Shown here piece after piece: positions 34,244 to 44,495 of a DNA stretch of 64,000 bases (the first letter of the stretch is position 1; the number at the start of each line of letters is the position of its first letter). The position numbers were made by a program, and so were the translations under genes. The DNA is from Zopfochytrium polystomum (lineage: Eukaryota; Chytridiomycota; Chytridiomycetes; Chytridiales; Chytridiaceae): NCBI GenBank assembly GCA_025765615.1, contig JAIVFJ010000321.1:1-64000 (forward strand). The letters run 5' to 3'. A model generated the notes under the pieces. That model had not been told where the DNA came from, made no database searches, and saw only the letters and a program-made list of their open reading frames with translations.

Positions 34244-35879
34244 TTACGCCGCGACCTCCTCGCGCCCCCACAGCGACTGCAGCGGGTCGGCCAGCGCGAC
34301 CAGCTCGCCGCGCGCGCCGATGCGGATGCCCGACCGCCACGCGTCGGCCGGGTCGGACACAATGAGGCCGCTGTCGCGCCACCACGCGAGCACGTCGGAC
34401 CTGCCCGCGAGGCGGGCGTTGCGGACGACCCACTCGGACCACTTGAGCTCGAGCCCGCTGTCGCGCCACCACTGCAGCGCGTGCACGTGGCCGTTCTCGC
34501 TCGCCCACTCCATCGCCCGCCGCGTCCACGACAGCCGCAGACCGCTCGTCCGCCACCACTCGAGCGCGCCCACTTGCCCGTTCCCCGCTCGCGTGATCCA
34601 TTGCTTGGTCCGACCACGATACCTTGAGCCCGCTCGTCCGCCACCACTCGAGCACGTGCACGTGGCCGTTCAGCGACGACCCGGTCGTCGCCCAACTTGA
34701 CCAGCGGAGCTCCAGCCCGCTGTCTGGGCACGCACGCGCGCCCGAGCGTTTTGTGTTGTTTGATTGTCATGACGATGACGATATTGATGGATGGTGATGG
34801 ATGGTGATAGATGGTGAAAGATGATGATGAGTGCGGGTAAGAAAAAAAGAAAGCAAGCACAATAATACCTTTCCACCACTGCAGGACGTGAGCGTGGCCG
34901 TTCCAGTCGGCATTGTCCATGGACAACGTGGAATATTTCAGCTCCAATCCGCTGGTCTGTCGTTGTTCGTTATTAAAAATCAACCAAAAAAAAAACATCA
35001 CAACAACAATACCTTCCACCACTCCAGCACGTGCACGTGGCCGGCCCAACTAGCCAGGTCCATGGCCGCGCTACTGTACCGCAACGGCGCCAGGTACGGC
35101 GCACGGTGCGCCGTTGCCGTCTCCGCCGACTCCCGCAACAAGCAAAAGCGACCCTGCTGGCCCTCATCCCGAACATCACCATCACGATCACTTTGATGCT
35201 GATCACGCAGCAGATGCTGGCAAAGATGATGATGCCTCCGGCGAAACTCGAGCAACTCCACGAGCCCGCGCAGCGACGCGTTGTCCATCGACGCCGCGTC
35301 CAGCAGCGCTAGCGCCTGCGCCTGCACCCGCGTCAGCCCGCGCAGCGTCGCCACCGCGAACCTCTCGCGCGCAGGCAGGAACTCGGCGATGAGCGCGACC
35401 ACGTCGGATGGGATCGTCTGCAGCGTCGGTGGTGGTGGTTGCGGTGCCGGCGAGGAAGAAGAAGAAGGGGAAGAAGGGGAAGAAGAGTGAGAAGAAGAAG
35501 ACGAGGGTGGAGATGATGGCGGGGCGCGAGGTATCGCTGACGGCAACGGCGTGTCGGAAAGGCGTGATGGTGAGGCGCCGGCGGCGGCGGAGGAGGGAGA
35601 CAAAGGGGTCGAATAGTTGTGCGGATGCTGTTGCTGGTGCTGGTGGTGGCGCTGGGGGTGCCGAGGGTGGGGATGATGCGGGATGGGCGGCGACAGCCAG
35701 TAGTGGGCGGCGGCAGCCGCTACGGCCGCATCCTCCGCCGCTGCCGTGAACAAATGGGCTTGGGACAAGCCGCCGCCGCCACTGCCGGCGCTCACGAGGT
35801 TCAGGTGCCGCAAATGCTCCTGCAGCTCGAACGGGAGGCAGTTTCGTCGGCTGGGACTGCCGTCCTCGTGCGAGTCCAT
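34244..35879 (-). CDS. F-box-like protein with ankyrin-type 'LEWW' repeats, frame broken once in exon 3
   Basis: Exons 35879-35013, 34956-34869 and 34723-34244; one base removed gives 477 aa. The N-terminal third is His/Pro/Ser-rich low complexity. An F-box-like segment follows (LQTIPSDVVALIAEFLPARE), then about six repeats of the form xxSGLELxWSxxxMxxAxxNGHVHVLEWW(K/R), about 29-33 residues each. Intron 1 falls exactly after WWK and exon 2 is one 29-codon repeat plus one base, so exons follow repeats. F-box proteins with such repeats are presumed substrate receptors of SCF ubiquitin ligases; the target is unknown. In exon 3 the frame shifts after MDHASG: four G's (complement of 34583-34586) where three would keep NGQVGALEWWRTSGL in frame. 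A (CA)n tract ends about 10 nt before the ATG. Confidence 0.75.
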
Positions 35880-35887
35880 CGCGGAAG

Positions 35888-35929
<42 letters not shown>

Positions 35930-36324
35930 AGTGCGGTTTCGACTCTTGAGGGAGAGGAGGAAGGAAGGTGATCCTAAAGTTGGTCAAGAAACAGTAGCAG
36001 CAGCCTGGCCTGGTGCCGAGTCTCTTGCTCGCTCCGGCTCCTCGCTTTGCTATTTGCCTTTTTGCGTGGTTCGCTGCCCTCCCGAGCCCGATTGCGTGCC
36101 CCCCTTTGCTACGCTTGCTTGCTTGCTTGCTTGCTTGCCTCGGCTCTCTCTTGCTTGCTTTACTGGACTGGGCGGGGGGTTGCTCCTCGTGAGTCGTGCC
36201 TCGAGTTCGTTGCTGGCGGTCGTCGTCGCCGTTGTCGGAGGCACAGCCCGGTGGCAGGTTGGCTGGTCTGTCTATTTGGGGGGAAGGGGGGTGGCGCGGT
36301 TCTTTGTTTCTTTCGTTTTCAAAA

Positions 36325-36396
<72 letters not shown>

Positions 36397-36700
36397 TCAT
36401 TCTCGCTCACTCCCTCTCCCCGTCTGTCTCTTTGGCTCCCCTCGTCCCTTGCGTGCCTGGTTGGCTGCAATCAACAACAACACGCTTGGCCCCACCCCCA
36501 GTCGAGAGTCGGGTCAGCTGCCCCCGCGTCCCGTCTGACTCTCACACTGTTCCTGGACGGGACGTGGCTGGGCGTGTGGCTGGCGCTGGGCTCTGGACAT
36601 TCCAAAAATCAGACTCATACGAGCGGAACGACCACGTCACTTCAAATACCAAAATGACAAAAGAAAAATAAATAAATAAATAAAAAAAAGGACAAGAGGG
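35880..36700. other. 5' flank of the F-box-like gene; (GT)n and (CT)n
   Basis: (GT)n on the plus strand at about 35889-35930 ((CA)n on the gene's sense strand, next to its ATG), (TTGC)n at about 36111-36140 and (CT)n at 36327-36392. No coding sequence recognised. Confidence 0.5.
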
Positions 36701-36978
36701 TTGCAGCGAAAGTTAATTAAGCCAGTTAACGAGTGAATACTCTTCGAGTCTTGCAGTGAACATATGCTGTGGTATGCAGCCCAGCTTCTTGGACTTAACC
36801 AGCGTTTGAGGCACACTATTTAAATCTACAGGATTTTGCTGATAGTTCGCAACTGATGGCGTAGGGACAGATACTGTGTGACTGTCCCTAAACCTGTTCG
36901 AGGTGGAGCAATGCCACTCAGTCTATCAACGTAGGAGGCAGACTGGCGAGGAATGCCTGCCAGAAGTTGGAAGCCCAG

Positions 36979-37235
36979 TGTTAGGTGGAACTGACAGGTA
37001 AGCAGCAAGAGGCACAAGACAGACCTGAACCTATTGTGACTGTCAGTTATCATTCTCACCATGCCCATGGGGAGAGCAAGCCACTGCCAATACAGACCTG
37101 GGCGTTGGCTTGCGCTGTTAACAAATACTCTGAGTATTAAGTGGAACAGAAACCTGGTGTAAACAGTTTTCCTCCTCCTCTGCTCAAGCAGATAACATAG
37201 GAGAGGTTTTTACTCTGTGTCAGTCATGTTCCTAT
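36979..37235 (+). mobile_element. LTR family B, uninterrupted copy (carries the empty site of element 1)
   Basis: Starts TGTTAGGTGGAACTGACAGG and continues to about 37235. It aligns to the split copy 21478-21382 plus 14842-14680 across the whole length. At 37069-37086 it reads GGGGAGAGCAAGCCACTGCC, the unoccupied form of the site in which element 1 sits. The last 30 bp diverge, so the exact end is uncertain. Confidence 0.7.
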
Positions 37236-37748
37236 AATAGCGTGCATATCATCATTATGTATCAATATTCACAACAGAGTTTTTTTTCTCTTCCCCTCCA
37301 AGTTGGGGAGAAGGACCATCACACACAAACACTTACTCACTGACTGTTTACATCCAGTGGAAGACTTGTGATCCCATGAAGTCTGCATATTATGAGAAGA
37401 GGCAGGGACTGTCTATCAGAACCCTCCCGTTTGTTGGGACAAGAGCCACAAAGTTGCGGAGCGCAACTTACATGTACTGCACTTTGGGTGTGGTGTGTGA
37501 CAAGCTACATCCGCTCGTAGGGCACAAATCCCTGTTGGTGTTTTGCATTTTTTTGGCGTTGAGCCAGTTCTGTCTGTGCCTTCCAGCAAGTTCACAGCAA
37601 CCACTCGTATTGTTCAGTGCTTCGAGAAGTGAAAATCTGACGAAATTTAAAAAAAAAAAATGACAATTCCATGTACCCCAATATTATGTTTATGGATTTT
37701 CACTATCGTCCCTGGTAAGGCTAGGGGCTCAGCAGGTTTAACCACTTA
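37236..37748. other. Unassigned stretch
   Basis: A short frame at 37376-37663 has no family resemblance. Nothing else supportable. Confidence 0.35.
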
Positions 37749-39329
37749 ACCTATCCCTAACGCTTCAAAGGAATTTATTATCTACTACAACTGTTTTGGT
37801 GATCGAATCCAACCCCACCAGCCCAATGACGAAGTGGAACAGTTAGAGATCTGCATCTAGGCCCGAATACACTGGGTGCAGCGCATGAGGGAAAAAAGAC
37901 CGAACCTTGAAAAAATCCACACTAACACCCAACAAAGAACAACCGCACATGGAAACTATGGGGCCCAACCCCCCCCGAAGGGAGGGGGTGGGAATGCGTT
38001 AGGCCCCCCCTTCGCTGATGGGAGCCAAATCGAAGAAGCAAAAAAGCGTAAGTCGAAGGAGATGGCAAAATACGAAGAAAAAGCGAAGAAGCAATGAAGC
38101 AAAGGGGAGGTGAAGAAGCGACGAGGAAGCAAAGACAACAAGTGAAGAACGGAAAAGCAAAACCCAACCGACGTGTGAGGGGTGGCGCTGCAAGGCGCCG
38201 CCCAAACCGAAGTGCGAGGGGCGGCGCGCTCTGAGGCGCTGCCCACAGCCGAGGAACTGCAGGGCGGTGCCTGGTGCACTGCCCCGTCTGATGCGAAGGG
38301 CGGTGCCACAGGGCGCCGCCAGCGAGGGGTGGCGCTGCACGGCGCAGCGCCACCCTGTCCGAAGTACGAAGTGCGAAGGGGGCGCTGCGAGGCGCTCCCC
38401 GATCGAAGAAAACCCTGACAAGGCAGAAAAAGAATCGGGAGGGGGGACCCAACCCCCTCTCGATCATCCCTGTGATGTCGTGCGTAAACGGGGAGTAGCA
38501 GGGTCAGCTGCTACCTAAGCAGATCGAGGGAGGGCGCGAAGCGCCCAGCGACGGGGGCAAGGGAGGAACATTGTGATACCACCAAACCAGCAACACTCAG
38601 CTTGCCCTCCCTCTTACCTTCACATCCCAGTACTGCTAATTTCCTGGGCCACTGGCGGGGGGGATCGCATCCCATGCGTAGGCCTGGGGCAAGGTGGGGC
38701 CAACAGGGGCTTGAAGGCGCCGCGCCAGGGTCTGGCGATCTGAAAGCGTCCTGTTACTGCTATTTTCGCAGGCCAGCCAGGGGGATCGCATCCCATGCTT
38801 CAGACTCATTATTCCCAACGCCGTGATCACTCGTGGCGCTGTGGATCTTGCTGCACGCCAGCAGCGATCCACTCCACCCACCACCCCCAAAAATTGCAAA
38901 GTTTTTCCTCCCTTATCCCTAACTTTTCAACGGGATTTATTCGCTCCTACAACTGTTTTGGTGATTGAATCCAACCCCACTGGTCCAATGACGAAGTGGA
39001 AACAACAGTTACAGATCTGCATCTAGGCTCCAACATGCTGGGTGCAGCGCATGAGGGAAAAAAGGGCAAACCTTGAAAAAACCCACACTAACACCCAACA
39101 AAGAACAACCACTAACGGAAACTATGAGGCCCAACCCCCCTCCCCCTCGAAGGGGGGGGTGGGAATGCGTAGGGCCTCCCCCCGCGCTGAGGGGGGCCAA
39201 ATCGAAGAAAAAAAATGGGGTACAAATCGAAGAAAAAAAATGGGGTACAAATCGAAGGATAAGGCAAAATCCGAAGAAAAAGCGAGGATCGAAGAATAAA
39301 GCAAGGCTCGAAGAAGAAGCGAAGATCAA
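37749..39329. repeat. Composite repeat, copy I
   Basis: Contains (i) a block starting TATCCCTAACGCTTCAAAGG and continuing through ACTACAACTGTTTTGGTGAT to CACACTAACACCCAACAAAG (37752-37940), repeated at 38911-39110; (ii) a GC-rich tandem array of about 45-bp units built on GAAGTGCGAGGGGCGGCGC (about 38165-38410); (iii) GGGAGGGGGGACCCAACCCC (38437-38456) and the block GTACTGCTAATTTCCTGGGC (38630-38649). The same parts recur in the same order at 44496-45440. A GAAGAAAAAGCGAAG-rich tail abuts the 3' end of copia element 2 at about 39330. No coding function seen. Confidence 0.65.
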
Positions 39330-39539
39330 AGAAATGGCAGAACAGAAAGGACAGACCACACAAACAAAAATGGATGGGGCACATATTGAACTTCAGAGGT
39401 AAAAGAAAATGAGTCAAAGTAATGAAAAGGAACAAAGAAGAAACAACTTCACAGATAAGAAAAAATGAATCAGAGGAAAGAAAAGAAACAAAGGCCAATG
39501 CGACTCAAATGGTATTCACTGAGAGCAGCTGAGAGAGAT

Positions 39540-40467
39540 TTCGTCATATAGTCTGCGGCTGTTCTCCTCCAGCAATCCACTCAAGCTGTACTACTTTTTG
39601 TTCCACAAGTTCTCGAATATAATGATACTTTACCATGATATGCTTTGACTGATTTGTGTAAAGATCATTTGAACTGAGGTTGATCACACTGCTGTTGTCA
39701 GTGTAGATGACAAGAGGAGTTGGAGACGGAAGGTGAAGTGCTGAATAGAGCTGGGATAGTGCCTTAAGTTCTCATCCCAGTTCAGACACAGCTACATTTT
39801 CAGCTTCCTGTGGTGACAGCATGACAGTGCTGCTCCGAACAGATGTCCAACTAATAGCTGCTCCTCCAAATAGAACATAGTAGCCAAGCTGTGATTTCCC
39901 ATCTGAGTGGACACCATGGGCGTGTTGGAGTAACCAGCTATATCTGTGCAGTTGCGAGAATAGAATAAACCATACTCACTATTACCGTTGAGATATTCGA
40001 GAACCCGAATAAGGATCTTCATGTGTTGCTTCTGGCCGCTCCATGTAAATGGGCACATCAAGCATGCTGTTTAGGTACGTGTTGCTGATGTCGACAATAG
40101 CAGTGTGCCAGTTGTTTGCAGCCGCCATGGCAATGAGCCAACGAAGACTGTTGATTCGGACAACAGGAGAGTGAGTATTCCAAAAATCAATGCCATGACG
40201 TTGAGTGAAGCCCTTAGCCACAAGCCGTGCACAGAAGCACTCAATGCTGCCATCTGGTTTAAGTTTGACCTTGTAGACCCATTTGTTCTGCACAACGTTG
40301 ATGTTGGTGGGCCGTTTCACAACTTCAAAGGCTGCTAAAGTGCGAAGGGCATTGATCTCAGTCGGCTCTGCTGCAATCCACTCCTTGGACCATTTACCTG
40401 ACATGGCTTCTGCACAAGTTTGGGATCGGGACATTTTGTGCTTGTGAGGTGGGTTTGCCCAGAACAT
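39540..40467 (-). pseudogene. Copia RT N-terminus fused by deletion to RNase H (element 2)
   Basis: From 40467: SGKWSKEWIAAEPTEINALR, VQNKWVYKVKLKPDGSIECF and CARLVAKGFTQRHGIDFWNT are the classic copia RT N-terminal motifs; the frame continues to LDVPIYMERPE and then breaks at about 40031-40036 into KQHMKILIRVLEYLNGNSEY, which belongs just before RNase H. The lost interval contains the fingers/palm with YxDD. RNase H is further broken by frameshifts. Dead as an enzyme. Confidence 0.85.
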
Positions 40468-40600
40468 GTACGCTTGGCTGAGTTGTCAGGTGATGGTGAA
40501 CGTGAATGTTGGTGATGAGGAGGTGGTTCTGGTGGAGGTGGTTCTGGAGGTGGAGAAGCCTGTGAGGCATCCCTAGTGGGTGTGTCTGCCATTGTTTTAT

Positions 40601-41093
40601 CTTGTAGGGACTTTGGAGGAATTAGTTTATAACAGTCTCAGATATCCAACGCACAAAAGTAAGCAAGGATGAAATGCACAGGTGAGCCTTCCGCACGATG
40701 CTGGTCTGGGCTCCCCCCAGTACCCTATGAGGTGAGGCAACCACTCCCCCATGCACAGCTTGCCCTCAACGCTACCCCCCGCGTCTCGCCTGGGCACATC
40801 AGGAGAATAACTGTCTCCTGGTTGGCGCTCCTCATGGAATGGGCTCCCTGTTCAGGACTCCACCTCCTCTGACACAGGTCCGGGCCACACTACCCTACGA
40901 GCTGGGGCTTCAGTTGCTTCACATTGCCAGTCTACCCCCCGATCCAGTCTCCCTCAGTCACGCCTATAGTGCTCCCAATAAGGCCCACTGGAGATGACGT
41001 TAATTGCAGTAGCACGGAATCCAACCCATCGTGCCGTCACCCTCCAACACCAGAGCTGTACATCGCTATCTGATTCACTTTCACTGTGCTTAC
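40601..41093 (-). other. Intron-like block between integrase and RT (element 2 copy)
   Basis: On the minus strand an open linker frame ends ELVKSVTPQ and is followed at once by GTAAGC, a strong 5' splice site. About 490 bp later comes AACTAATTCC (branch-point-like), then CCCTACAAG, a possible acceptor, 9 nt before ATGGCAGACACACCC. No open frame crosses the block. Element 1 has the homologous block at the same codon position. Confidence 0.5.
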
Positions 41094-41381
41094 CTGAGGG
41101 GTGACACTTTTTACCAATTCCACCGGGGCCACTGGTGCTGGTTCTGGCTCAGGTAGCTGTCCAATGTGTACGTTTGCTTCACAAAGGAGGGCCTTGATGT
41201 TGGTGTTGGTTTCCTGACGTTTGTCAGCTGAGAGTAAGGGCGTGTGGTGATGCTGTAGTTCTGGAGCGTCATCATCAGCATCTGATTTGTTGAGTTTGGG
41301 AAATCTGCCTTTGGTGATAGTGAGGTCGTTGAGGTGATGTGTGATAATGCGGCCAGTGGTGATGTCGATGAGCGGGCTGGA

Positions 41382-42181
41382 TCAGCCTATATTGCCAATG
41401 TATATTGCTGGTTGTGCTCGTTCTGCCAGTTTCTTGTACTGGTGTGTGCTGCCGCGTTCCTTGGCTGTCACATGGTAGAGGCAACCAGCGCCAAAAACCC
41501 TAAAGTGGCAGATGCAGGGAGGAAAGCCAAGTAGCATTTCAACTGGTGAAAGCAAACCACGACTGAGAACTGGCAGTGTGTTGATGATGTCCACGGCACG
41601 GTGGCACCGACCCTTAAAGGGTTAAGTTCGCCCCCATCAAACCTAACTGAGTTAACCTGAACATCTTGCACAGTCTGGAGTTGCTGAATGATTTTGATGG
41701 CTTCTGGTAAAGCATCAGACTTCTGTCGTAGGTTGGTTGACCAGATATAATTGCTGACATAGTCAATGGCAATGAGGGCAAAGCTGTACTGCCCCCTGAA
41801 CTTGGGTTTGATCTCCACAAGGTCAAACGCCAAGTGTTCCCCAGGTAGCTTGTCCGGAGGATCTGTGTGGGGAACAGAGGCACGTGTCTGCTTTGCAATA
41901 ATACAGGCCTTACACTCGTCCTCAAACAGTTCTAAGTCTATGTCTGGAAAGTCAGCACAGGTTCGTTGTTGCTTCATGTAACAAAGTCGAGCATAGGAAT
42001 TTGTCCTAGACGTTGGTGCAGTTGGCGAGTGTCTGGTTTTTTGCTGTTGAGAAATGCTGCACAAATGCTGTGTGTGTCTGCAGGTTCTGCTGACATGAAA
42101 AAGTTGTAATATCTGCTGGCGCAATGGGCAAGAAATTGAGTGCTGTAATTGAAAGTTGGGTTTGCTGCAGTTGGGAACCAC
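41382..42181 (-). pseudogene. Copia integrase (element 2)
   Basis: The GAG-pre-integrase zinc-binding part (DECKACIIAKQTRASVPHTD), first catalytic Asp region (GEHLAFDLVEIKPKFRGQYS), IAIDYVSNYIWSTNLRQKSD, then after a break the late part SPVEMLLGFPPCICHFRVFG. The segment that should hold the second Asp and the Glu is shortened near 41600-41640, so the DDE triad is incomplete in this copy. Integrase joins element cDNA to host DNA. Confidence 0.8.
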
Positions 42182-42200
42182 TGGAGGCCGTGCTGAAGGA

Positions 42201-42599
42201 TCATTTGAAGAACTGCTGGGTCACCTTCTTCATGACTGCTGCGGTGAATAACACCTGGTTGGAGGTCTCGTGCCAAGTGATAGTAACCGCATAGCTGGAG
42301 GTCCCTGTTGGCAATAAGGTTGACAGGGCATTCTGGAGCAAACTGTGCGCCTTCAATAATGAGAGAGTGATGTTGTTTGCAAGAGGAATTTGTGCAACAC
42401 CTGAGCCCTCGCAGTTGAGAACTAGGCCTTCCTTTGCGATGCACATGCTGGATTTTTGGTTGTTGAAGGTTGATGGGATAAAGAAGGAGAAATCACGAAG
42501 AGTAGTAACATTGCAACCGTTATCAATAAGGAGAGGAAAGGAAGTAACAGGAGGTGGAATGTTGACTGCAAATGCCCGGATCACTCCCGGGCCATCCAA
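42201..42599 (-). pseudogene. Copia aspartic protease region (element 2)
   Basis: Contains SFPLLIDNGCNVTTLRDFSF, where IDNG stands for the usual DSG/DTG active site, followed by a retropepsin-like stretch (CIAKEGLVLNCEGSGVAQIP). Asn in place of Ser/Thr is a variant, possibly a mutation. Confidence 0.7.
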
Positions 42600-43147
42600 A
42601 AATCCTGTTGGTGGTTGTCGTCACTTTGGCTGCCAAACTGTGAGTTGTAAGTCTCTTCCCATAACTGCTGTTCATTTGCAAACTGCTGACTCTGTTGTTC
42701 ATCCCAATCACTGTCTGCTGGTGCGTTGTATGTTAGGAGTGCCTCCTGGGATTGCTGAGGCATCTGCTCCTGCACGTTTGCAGCTGAAGGACATTCCCTT
42801 GCATAATGTCCACAACCACTGCAATTGTTGCAGGTGACATTTGCAGATGCCTGGCTATGGTGTGGACGGAATGGTTGCTGTGGTCGCCATCCACTTTGCT
42901 GCAGTCGCCATCCCATCTGCTGGGGTCGCCAACTTCCTTGAGAGAGTGGAATGGACCCTCTGCCAAAGCCACAATAGGGTCGTGGGGTGTATGGCTGTGG
43001 CCTTGGTTGGAGTGGTCGATAGCCACCACAGCCTCGGGGGTGGGTGTAGTGAACTTGGGCAACATTTGCAGTTGGTGCGTTGACCTCTGGGGCTGCATGG
43101 CGGTGTCCCCTTCTCTTTGATTGCCAGCTCGATGCGTTGCTTATCAT
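42581..43147 (-). pseudogene. Copia gag C-terminus with CCHC zinc knuckle (element 2)
   Basis: CNNCSGCGHYAREC fits C-x2-C-x4-H-x4-C exactly (about 42832-42791 on the minus strand), the nucleocapsid RNA-binding motif. Flanking sequence is Gln/Arg/Trp-rich. It reads in a different frame from the gag N-terminus at 43849. Confidence 0.8.
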
Positions 43148-43270
43148 AGTTGTTTTGACGAACAGTTAGTTTGAAGAGTGAGATTAGTTTGGCTAAACTT
43201 GTTATCTCAGGAGCTGGGTTGCTGACAACAAGAAAAACGTTTCCTATCCCCATGTCCAATAGGCTTTGGT

Positions 43271-43849
43271 TCAGTGAGCCAACAAAGATTCAAACAACTT
43301 TTTGGAAAGGGCAAATACGATGGAGAAGTTCTCCAGCTGCTGATTTTGCAAAGCTGTTGACTCGATGGTACGCTTCAGTGAATCGGGTAATGAAGGGATC
43401 TGAGGCTTCAGTTGGTTCCATTTTGATGCGTTCAAAGTTGTCAATGATCTCCTTTGCAAGTCCCTGGTCTGCTGTGCGGCAAATTATTCCCAATTCGCCA
43501 ACCAACTCGTAAGCAAAGTTTCAACCAGGTGTGATTTGGGTGAGAAGGGCTCGATAGATGTGGCGACGAATAATTAGACAGCAATGTGCATTCTGGTTCT
43601 GTGTACCAGGAAACCAAGTTACTTTCTCTTGTCCACGAGGCGGAGACAGGTTCCAGTGTTGCGGACGTCTAGTGGATCAACTGCATCATTCTGCTCTGCG
43701 TTGATGTGACTTGTGTCAATGCAGTGGCGTAAGTCTCCTTTTTTGTTGGAGAGTCCTGCTGTAAGATGCTCCAACCAGTCACCAAAATTCTCCGGTACCT
43801 CCAAGATGCTGAAGGACTTGGCAACATACTTGATTGAGTTAGTAGTCAT
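43271..43849 (-). pseudogene. Copia gag N-terminus (element 2)
   Basis: The ATG at 43849 starts MTTNSIKYVAKSFSILEVPE; NFGDWLEHLTAGLSNKKGDL follows. Later pieces (ERIKMEPTEASDPFITRFTE, YHRVNSFAKSAAGELLHRIC) are in other frames. It is the more complete gag of the two family A copies and shows what element 1 has lost. Confidence 0.75.
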
Positions 43850-44243
43850 GTTGTTTTCTCAGGACGATTATGTGTGCCAAGTTTGAAGGGATTTCGTTGA
43901 ATTTTGGGTGTGTTGTGAAGGTGGTGTTGCAGCAGATGAAAAGTTGGTTTGTTAGCTTGGTGTGTGTCAGACAGGGGGGTGGTCGTTGTCTCCAATTGGG
44001 GACCAAAAATTAATGGTGAGGGTTGGAGGTAAGCTGGTGATCCTGAATGGAAAAAGGTGTCGCTTATCACAAAGGAGAGTGATTTTGGGGTCCCGTTGGT
44101 GACAGTTGTGTAGTCCAGAAGCAGGCAGGCCTTTCCAATGATAGCTTGGGATTAGCTGGGGGAGGTCTGGAAGGCCAGCAAATTGAGGTTGAAGTTGGAA
44201 AAGTGATTGCCAACTTCAGAGGTGGTGTACACAACGTAGGAGC

Positions 44244-44487
44244 TGAAAGATTTCGTTGGGCTGGATTGTCTATGGGTTGTGCTGCTGTGGAGATGGAGGT
44301 AGTACACTCACTACTGAAGGTGGTGGTGGTGGGAGGTTGATCTTGGCTTCTGTCAGTCTTGTGCTTGTCTTTATACAAAACTGTTACAAGGACCATCACT
44401 CGCAAAAATGCTGCAAGTCATTGTTGCAGAGCAGTAACAGGTCAAAGCTCCAGCACACTGGTTACACCAAAGGACCCAAAACTAACA
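44244..44487 (-). repeat. 5' LTR of copia element 2
   Basis: 244 bp, minus-strand TGTTAGTTTTGGGTC ... ATCTTTCA, diverged from the element 1 LTRs at many positions (for example GGATTGTCTATGGG for CTGATTGATGGG), so it is an older copy. Confidence 0.85.
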
Positions 44488-44495
44488 GACCCACC

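Larger units (their letters stand above)
39330..44487 (-). mobile_element. Ty1/copia retrotransposon, element 2 (family A), deleted, 3' LTR missing
   Basis: 5' LTR at 44244-44487 (minus strand). Order on the minus strand: gag (ATG 43849), CCHC zinc knuckle (about 42832-42791), protease (about 42599-42201), integrase (about 42181-41380), linker, intron-like block (41093-40601), RT N-terminus (40467-40037), then directly RNase H (about 40030-39540). The catalytic RT core is deleted. The 3' end stops at about 39330 against composite repeat copy I, with no LTR and no polypurine tract. Frameshifts occur in gag and pol. The leader lacks the conserved sequence that follows the 5' LTR in element 1. 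Confidence 0.88.

Noticed and set aside
42367..42837. A 156-codon plus-strand frame in element 2
   Set aside because: It is antisense to the protease/zinc-knuckle region, whose motifs are clear on the minus strand.
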